Position numbers and translations under genes: made by a program. From Cereibacter_A sp052244495 (GTDB lineage: Bacteria > Pseudomonadota > Alphaproteobacteria > Rhodobacterales > Rhodobacteraceae), in NCBI GenBank assembly GCA_052244495.1, contig JBQPXH010000009.1: DNA of 64,000 nucleotides, one strand, 5' to 3'. The notes under the pieces are model-generated. The model did no database searches. It saw only the letters and a program-made list of their open reading frames with translations, and was not told the DNA's origin. The stretch's first letter is position 1. Every line of letters begins with the position of its first letter. Positions 59,325 through 64,000 of the stretch are shown here, in pieces.

Positions 59325-60836
59325 ATGGCCGAAGCGAAGCAGGACACGGCCCCCGCGGCCGCCGAAGCCGAGGCGCTCGACCTCGGGGAATTCAGCGAGC
59401 TTCTTGAAAAGGATTTCCGCGTCCGCGACGACGACAGCGAGAAGCTGAAGCAGCTCGTTCAGAACCTGGCGCTGGCGGCAACCGAGCGATCCGGGACGGC
59501 CACCATCTCGGGCAATGCCATCAAGTCGATCAAGTCGCTGATCGCCGGCATCGACGCGCTCCTGTCGGCGCAGATGAACGAGATCCTCCATGCGCCCGAG
59601 GTGCGGCAGATCGAGGGAACGTGGCGCGGCCTCTACTACCTGGTCAACAACACCGAAACCGACCAGAAGCTGAAGATCCGGGTGATGAACATCACCAAGG
59701 ACGAACTGGCCGACCAGCTCGAGGATTTCGAGGGCCAGATGTGGGACCAGTCGCCGACCTTCCGCAAGCTCTACACCGAGGAATACTCGATGTTCGGCGG
59801 CGCGCCCTTCGGCGCGGTCATCGGCGCCTACGAGTTCAGCCACCACCCCCGCGACGTGAGCCTGCTGCGCAATATCTCCGGCATCTGCGCCTCGGCGCAC
59901 GCACCCTTCATCGCGGCAGCGGCGCCGCAGCTCTTCCGCATGGAAAGCTGGCAGGAACTGCCGAACCCGCAGGATCTTCAGCAGATCGTCTCGTCGCCCG
60001 ACTACGCCAGCTGGCAGTCGCTGCGCGAAAGCGAGGACAGCCGCTACATCGGGCTGACGCTGCCGCGGGTTCTGGCGCGGCTGCCCTACGGGGCCGCCAC
60101 CGTGCCGGTGAAGGGCTTCGCCTTCGAGGAGGAGATCGACGGCAAGCACGACCACTATGTCTGGATGAACGCGGCCTTTCCGATGGGCGTGAACATCAAC
60201 CGCAGCCACAAGCTCTACGGCTGGGGCACCCAGATCCGCGGCGTCGAGACCGGCGGCTCGGTCATCAACCTTCCGGTGCACACCTTCCCGACGGATGACG
60301 GCTCGGTGGCGATGAAATGCCCGACCGAGATCGCCATCGACGACCGGCGCGAGGCGGAACTGGCAAAGCTCGGCATGATGCCGATCCTGCACCGCAAGAA
60401 CACCGACATTGCGGCCTTCATCGGCGCGCACAGCCTGCAGGACGACGAGGCCCGCGCAGGCCGACTGGTCGATCCCGATGCGCAGTCGAACGAGCGGCTG
60501 AGCGCCAACCTGCCCTATCTCTTCCCGGTCTGCCGTTTCGCGCATTACCTCAAGGCCATCGCGCGCGACAAGATCGGCTCGTTCAAGGAGCGCGCGGACA
60601 TGCAGGTGTGGCTCTCCGAGTGGATCAACCGCTACGTGCTGGCCAACACGGCGATGGCCGACGACAAGCAGCGGGCGCGTCGTCCGCTGGCCGCGGCCGA
60701 GGTGCAGGTGGACAGCGTCGAGGGGCGCCCCGGCTATTACGCGGCGCGCTTCTACCTGCGCCCGCACTACCAGCTCGAGGGCATCAACGCGAGCCTGCGG
60801 CTCGTCTCGGAGCTGCCCTCGGTCAAGGGGGGCTGA
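59325..60836 (+). CDS. tssC: T6SS sheath large subunit TssC
   Basis: A 503-residue sheath protein with the TssC/VipB segments LLSAQMNEILHAPEVRQIEG, GTWRGLYYLV, GAPFGAVIGAYEF, GISGICASAH-type region (883-894 area of the gene), TFPTDDGSVAMKCPTEI and the C-terminal FYLRPHYQLEGINASLRLVSELP. I prefer the ATG at 59325 because GGAGG at 59313 lies seven bases before it. The ATG at 59319, which overlaps the tssB stop, is too close to that site. Confidence 0.97.
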   Translation: MAEAKQDTAPAAAEAEALDLGEFSELLEKDFRVRDDDSEKLKQLVQNLALAATERSGTATISGNAIKSIKSLIAGIDALLSAQMNEILHAPEVRQIEGTWRGLYYLVNNTETDQKLKIRVMNITKDELADQLEDFEGQMWDQSPTFRKLYTEEYSMFGGAPFGAVIGAYEFSHHPRDVSLLRNISGICASAHAPFIAAAAPQLFRMESWQELPNPQDLQQIVSSPDYASWQSLRESEDSRYIGLTLPRVLARLPYGAATVPVKGFAFEEEIDGKHDHYVWMNAAFPMGVNINRSHKLYGWGTQIRGVETGGSVINLPVHTFPTDDGSVAMKCPTEIAIDDRREAELAKLGMMPILHRKNTDIAAFIGAHSLQDDEARAGRLVDPDAQSNERLSANLPYLFPVCRFAHYLKAIARDKIGSFKERADMQVWLSEWINRYVLANTAMADDKQRARRPLAAAEVQVDSVEGRPGYYAARFYLRPHYQLEGINASLRLVSELPSVKGG

Positions 60837-60884
60837 TCTCTCGCCTGCTTCTGAACGTCAGCATTGCCATCGGAGGAAGACGAC

Positions 60885-61376
60885 ATGGCATTTACCGGCT
60901 ACCTGAAGATCGAGGACATCAAGGGCGAGTCAAAACGCGCCGACCACGAGGAGGAGATCGACGCCTTCGGCGTGAGCTGGCAGGTCGAGCAGGCCAGTTC
61001 CGCCGCCACCGGCAGCGGCCGGACCCGAGGCCGAGCCAAGGTAGGCGACTTCAGGCTGAAGAAATGGATGGATGCCTCTTCGGTCTATATCGCGCTGGCC
61101 TGCATGCAGGGGAAATCCTTTCCCGAGATCATTTTCATGGCGCGGAAGGACTCGGGCGAAGCCCATCTCGACTATCTTCAGGTGACGCTGAAGAACTGCA
61201 TCATCTCGAGCTACTCAATGGCGCAGGACGCGCCCGAGGAGTCAGGCCACGACATGATCGCCGAGGATGTGGCGATCTCGTTCGACGCGATCACCTACAA
61301 ATATGTCGTGCAGGCCGACGATCACTCGGCCGGTGACGAGCACGAGATCGAATACGACGTCGTCGCCGCGCGCTGA
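60885..61376 (+). CDS. hcp: T6SS tube protein Hcp (TssD)
   Basis: A 163-residue Hcp with the start MAFTGYLKIEDIKGES, KVGDFRLKKWMDASS, ARKDSGEAHLDYLQVTLKN and a C-terminal DAITYKYV. Hcp hexamers form the secreted inner tube. It has its own strong cggagga ribosome-binding site, consistent with high expression, and lies between tssC and tssE. Confidence 0.95.
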   Translation: MAFTGYLKIEDIKGESKRADHEEEIDAFGVSWQVEQASSAATGSGRTRGRAKVGDFRLKKWMDASSVYIALACMQGKSFPEIIFMARKDSGEAHLDYLQVTLKNCIISSYSMAQDAPEESGHDMIAEDVAISFDAITYKYVVQADDHSAGDEHEIEYDVVAAR

Positions 61377-61415
61377 CCGCGGCGGCGTCACCCTTACTCC
61401 TGGCAAGGGACGGCC

Positions 61416-62132
61416 ATGTCCGGAACGGTGACGCCCATCCAAGCCCGCCGCGAGGCGGTTCAGCCGAGCCTCTGGGACCGGCTGCGCGAGGATTTGCCGG
61501 GCATCATCGCCGAAAGCGACCGTGCCCGCGCCGCACTGGTCCGCGAGATGGGAGAGCAACACCTGTCCGATCTCCTGTCCCGCGGCCGCGCGGCTGCTGC
61601 GGCCGCGCCCGGGCTCGACGAGGGCAGCCGGCGTGCCTTGCTGCGGCTGATGGCGCTGCTCGACCGTCGGGCCTTCCTCGAGGCGCATGGCCTGCTCGTC
61701 ACACCCGACCTGCTGCGCGAGGCCGTCCGCCGCGACGTCGAGGCGCTGTTCAATACCGAGCGGATGCAGGTGCATCTTCTGCTCGGGACAACGGAGCGCG
61801 GAGACACCGAAGATCCGGCCGACGTGCTCGCCGACTTTCCCCACGTCCGCCGAAGCGTCCTGAACTTCGGCGTCCCTGCCTTCTCCGGCCGCAGGGCGCG
61901 CGACTTCGATACCGAGCGCCTCGCCCGCGAACTGAAGGAGGTCGTGGCCACCTTCGAGCCGCGCCTGAAGCGAGACAGCCTGCGCATCCGGGTGGATACC
62001 GGCGACCGCACCGGCCTCAGGATCGCCATCGAGGGCGTGCTGATGCTCGCCCCCGCCCCCGAGCGGATGCGGCTGATGACGACACTCGACCTCGACAGCG
62101 GCAGCGCCTCGACCGCGCTCGAGGAGGCATGA
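61416..62132 (+). CDS. tssE: T6SS baseplate protein TssE, with internal extension
   Basis: TssE is the gp25-like baseplate wedge part. The family start SLWDRLREDLP is at 18-28 and the gp25 core begins at REAVRRDVEALFNT (101-114), with DFPHVRRSVLNFGVPAFSG and a C-terminal strand region (RIRVDTGDRTGLRIAIEGVL). Between them lie about 70 extra residues, mainly helix (TssE is normally 130-180 long, here 238). It overlaps tssF by four bases. Confidence 0.9.
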   Translation: MSGTVTPIQARREAVQPSLWDRLREDLPGIIAESDRARAALVREMGEQHLSDLLSRGRAAAAAAPGLDEGSRRALLRLMALLDRRAFLEAHGLLVTPDLLREAVRRDVEALFNTERMQVHLLLGTTERGDTEDPADVLADFPHVRRSVLNFGVPAFSGRRARDFDTERLARELKEVVATFEPRLKRDSLRIRVDTGDRTGLRIAIEGVLMLAPAPERMRLMTTLDLDSGSASTALEEA

Positions 62133-63997
62133 TGGACCGCGCCTTCCTCGCCTACTACGAGTCCGAGCTGGCGCATCTGCGCGAGATGGCCTCGGAGTTC
62201 GGTGCGCTTCATCCGACGGTCGGGCGGAACCTGTCGCTGGATTCCGTGCCCTGCCCCGATCCTTACGTCGAGCGGCTTCTGGAAGGAGTGGCCTGGCTTG
62301 CAGCGCGGACCCGGCTGAAGCTCGATGCCGAGGCTCAGCGCGACGTGCGCAACCTGCTCGACTGGCTCTGGCCCGACCTCGTGGGTCCGGCACCTGCCAT
62401 GTCGCTCGCGACCCTGCATCCCGGGCCGCAGGTTCTTGGCATGGCCGACGGGCATCGGGTCGCGCGCGGGACACGGCTGGTCGCCGCATTCCGGGAGGGC
62501 CTGTCCACGCGCGCCACCTACACCACGGCACAGGACGTCCGGCTGTGGCCCGTGACGATAGGGGAAGCGGGCTACCTTCCGGATCGCGGCGCGCTCAAGG
62601 CGCTGGGGCTTGCCGATGCCGTGACAGGCCCGGCCGAGGCGGGGATCCGGCTCACGATCGCGCGGACGGGAGCCGGGACGCTGTCCGAACTGTCGCTCGA
62701 CCGGCTTGACATCTGCTTCGCCGGCAGCCCGCGCGCACCGGCGCTCTTCGACGCGATCCATGGCTTCTCGCGGCAGGCCATCGCCCGGGGCAAACACCTC
62801 TTCCAGCCTGTCGCGCCGCCTTCCCTCGTCGGGATCGCCGATGACGAGGGCCTGCTGCCCCGGCTGCGTCCCTCGTTCGAAGGCTATCGGCTGGTGCGGG
62901 AATACTTCCTGATGCCCGACCGGTTCCATTACCTGAGGCTTGACGGACTGAATCCGGTGCTGCGAGACGCCGATGGCCGGCTCGAGATCGTCCTGCTGCT
63001 GTCGCGTGCGCGCCCTCAGCTGGCCGATCTGTCTGCCCGCGACTTCCGGCTCTTCGTGACGCCGGTGGTCAACCTCTTCGAAAAGGAATGCAACGCGGTG
63101 GAGATCGATCCCCGTGCCGCGTCCCACGTCGTCCACGCCGACCGGACCCGGCTGCGCGATTTCGAGATCTACCGCCTCCTCCGCGTCGAGGATGCGGACA
63201 GCACGGGACCCGAGGCCGTCATCCGCCCGCTGCACGCCCCGGATGCCCATCGCGGATCCGGCCTCAGTTACACGACCGAGCGGCGTCCCCGCAGGCCGGG
63301 CGAGGACGAACTTCGCCGCGGCCAGACCCGGACCAGTCACGCGGGCGACGACCTCTTCATCGCCATCGCGCGACGCGACGGCGCGACGGCGCCGGGGGTC
63401 AAGCGACTGGACATCCGCGCTCTCTGCACCAACCGCGATCTGCCGATCCTCGACGACAGCCCGCGGCTCACGCTCGAAAGCGGGGATCCCGTGGCCCGCG
63501 TCGACCTGCTCTCGGCGATGCGGCGCCCGCGCCCTTCGCTGGCGGCGGGCCTGCCGCGCATGACGCGCGAGGCCGAAGCGCAGCTCGACGAGGTGACATG
63601 GCGGCTCGCCGCGCAGCTTTCACTCGACCATCTCTCGCTGGCCGATGGACCCGCGGGCGCCGAGCCTCTGCGCGCGATGCTCGAGCTCTATGCCGACCGC
63701 GGGGATCCGGCGGTGGCGCGACATGCCCGCTCCATCTCCGGCCTGCGGTCGCATATCGTGACCGAGCGGCTCGGGCTGCCCGGCCCCCTCTGTTTCGGCC
63801 GGGGCCAGGAAATCACGCTCGATGTCGAGGAGGCGCTGCTGAGCGGCGCCAGCACGCTCCTGCTTTCCGCGTTGCTCGCACAGCTCTTCGCCCGCCAGGC
63901 GGCAATCAACGCCTTCGTCCGGGTGAGGACGCGGCTCGTTCAGGCACAGGAGGAGGTGACATGGCCGATGACGCCAGGCATCCGCCCGCCGATCTGA
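62129..63997 (+). CDS. tssF: T6SS baseplate protein TssF
   Basis: A 622-residue protein with TssF/VasA features: FLAYYESELAHLREMASEF at the start, DPYVERLLEGVAWLAARTRLKLD, LLDWLWP, FEGYRLVREYFLMPDRFHYLRL and FRLFVTPVVNLFEKECNAVEI. It forms the baseplate wedge with TssG and TssE. The stop TGA at 63995-63997 overlaps the start of tssG by 37 bases. Confidence 0.95.
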   Translation: MMDRAFLAYYESELAHLREMASEFGALHPTVGRNLSLDSVPCPDPYVERLLEGVAWLAARTRLKLDAEAQRDVRNLLDWLWPDLVGPAPAMSLATLHPGPQVLGMADGHRVARGTRLVAAFREGLSTRATYTTAQDVRLWPVTIGEAGYLPDRGALKALGLADAVTGPAEAGIRLTIARTGAGTLSELSLDRLDICFAGSPRAPALFDAIHGFSRQAIARGKHLFQPVAPPSLVGIADDEGLLPRLRPSFEGYRLVREYFLMPDRFHYLRLDGLNPVLRDADGRLEIVLLLSRARPQLADLSARDFRLFVTPVVNLFEKECNAVEIDPRAASHVVHADRTRLRDFEIYRLLRVEDADSTGPEAVIRPLHAPDAHRGSGLSYTTERRPRRPGEDELRRGQTRTSHAGDDLFIAIARRDGATAPGVKRLDIRALCTNRDLPILDDSPRLTLESGDPVARVDLLSAMRRPRPSLAAGLPRMTREAEAQLDEVTWRLAAQLSLDHLSLADGPAGAEPLRAMLELYADRGDPAVARHARSISGLRSHIVTERLGLPGPLCFGRGQEITLDVEEALLSGASTLLLSALLAQLFARQAAINAFVRVRTRLVQAQEEVTWPMTPGIRPPI

Positions 63998-64000
63998 GCG
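63961..64000 (+). CDS. tssG: T6SS baseplate protein TssG, first 13 codons only
   Basis: An ATG at 63961 after a ggaggtg site opens a frame (MADDARHPPADLS) that runs past the window end. Position directly after, and overlapping, tssF is where tssG lies in nearly all T6SS clusters. Identity is inferred from gene order; the visible residues are too few to prove it. Confidence 0.7.
   Translation, partial: MADDARHPPADLS

Noticed and set aside
1..64000. tRNA, rRNA, CRISPR arrays, prophage structural genes
   Set aside because: None seen. The T6SS tail genes resemble phage tails but form a complete tss order with hcp, clpV and ppkA.

Overview
This 64 kb window is high-GC alphaproteobacterial DNA, most probably from a Rhodobacteraceae member (Paracoccus, Rhodobacter or Roseobacter type). 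The support is gene content: a Rhodobacteraceae-style hydroxyproline-betaine epimerase, large-serine-recombinase debris with a closely matching C-terminus, ATGA-coupled operons, and IS5/IS3/IS110 relics. There is no rRNA or tRNA, so the taxonomic call is inference.

Layout. (1) 2-976: 3' part of uxuA (mannonate dehydratase). (2) 1.16-3.8 kb: a graveyard of IS5, IS3 and IS110 transposase and serine recombinase fragments. (3) 3.9-14.5 kb: a complete benzoate-to-3-oxoadipate operon on the minus strand, catBCA-benABCD-benK-pcaD, ending in a beta-keto acid cleavage enzyme (BKACE). A divergent BenM/CatM-type regulator is separated from it by an ATAC-N7-GTAT operator. No pcaIJ or pcaF is present; the BKACE may finish the pathway. 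(4) 14.9-18.4 kb: a MarR regulator, an MFS exporter and an M20 amidohydrolase of the hippurate-hydrolase type, which could feed benzoate into region 3; then a TRIC/YicG-type membrane protein. (5) 19.6-22.9 kb: a second IS graveyard with the same families as region 2, carrying short palindromic insertions inside dead transposase genes. Regions 2 and 5 bracket the aromatic genes, as expected for an acquired island.

(6) 23.1-40 kb: a quaternary-amine (hydroxyproline/proline betaine) catabolic region. It holds a GlxA-type AraC regulator, a ProVWX betaine ABC importer, and a GntR regulator with a dapA-family lyase, an aldehyde dehydrogenase and an FAD oxidoreductase. On the minus strand follow two SDRs, HpbD (hydroxyproline betaine 2-epimerase), a non-pyrrolysine MttB-family methyltransferase, and a GbcAB-like Rieske demethylase pair with a divergent LysR regulator. 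Together they can import a betaine, epimerise it, strip its N-methyl groups and send the ring carbon to 2-oxoglutarate.

(7) 40-42.1 kb: an aldo/keto reductase with a divergent AraC regulator. (8) 42.5-45.9 kb: two related secreted Asp/Gly/Arg-rich proteins and a NarL/NarX-like two-component system. (9) 46.4-64 kb: a type VI secretion locus. It has an effector module (TIGR02270, DUF2169, a ketosynthase-like protein, a PAAR-like DUF4150 protein with a possible deaminase toxin tail, and two candidate immunity proteins), DUF6484 and ClpV on the minus strand, then PpkA-type kinase, tssA, B, C, hcp, tssE, tssF and the start of tssG, which runs off the window.
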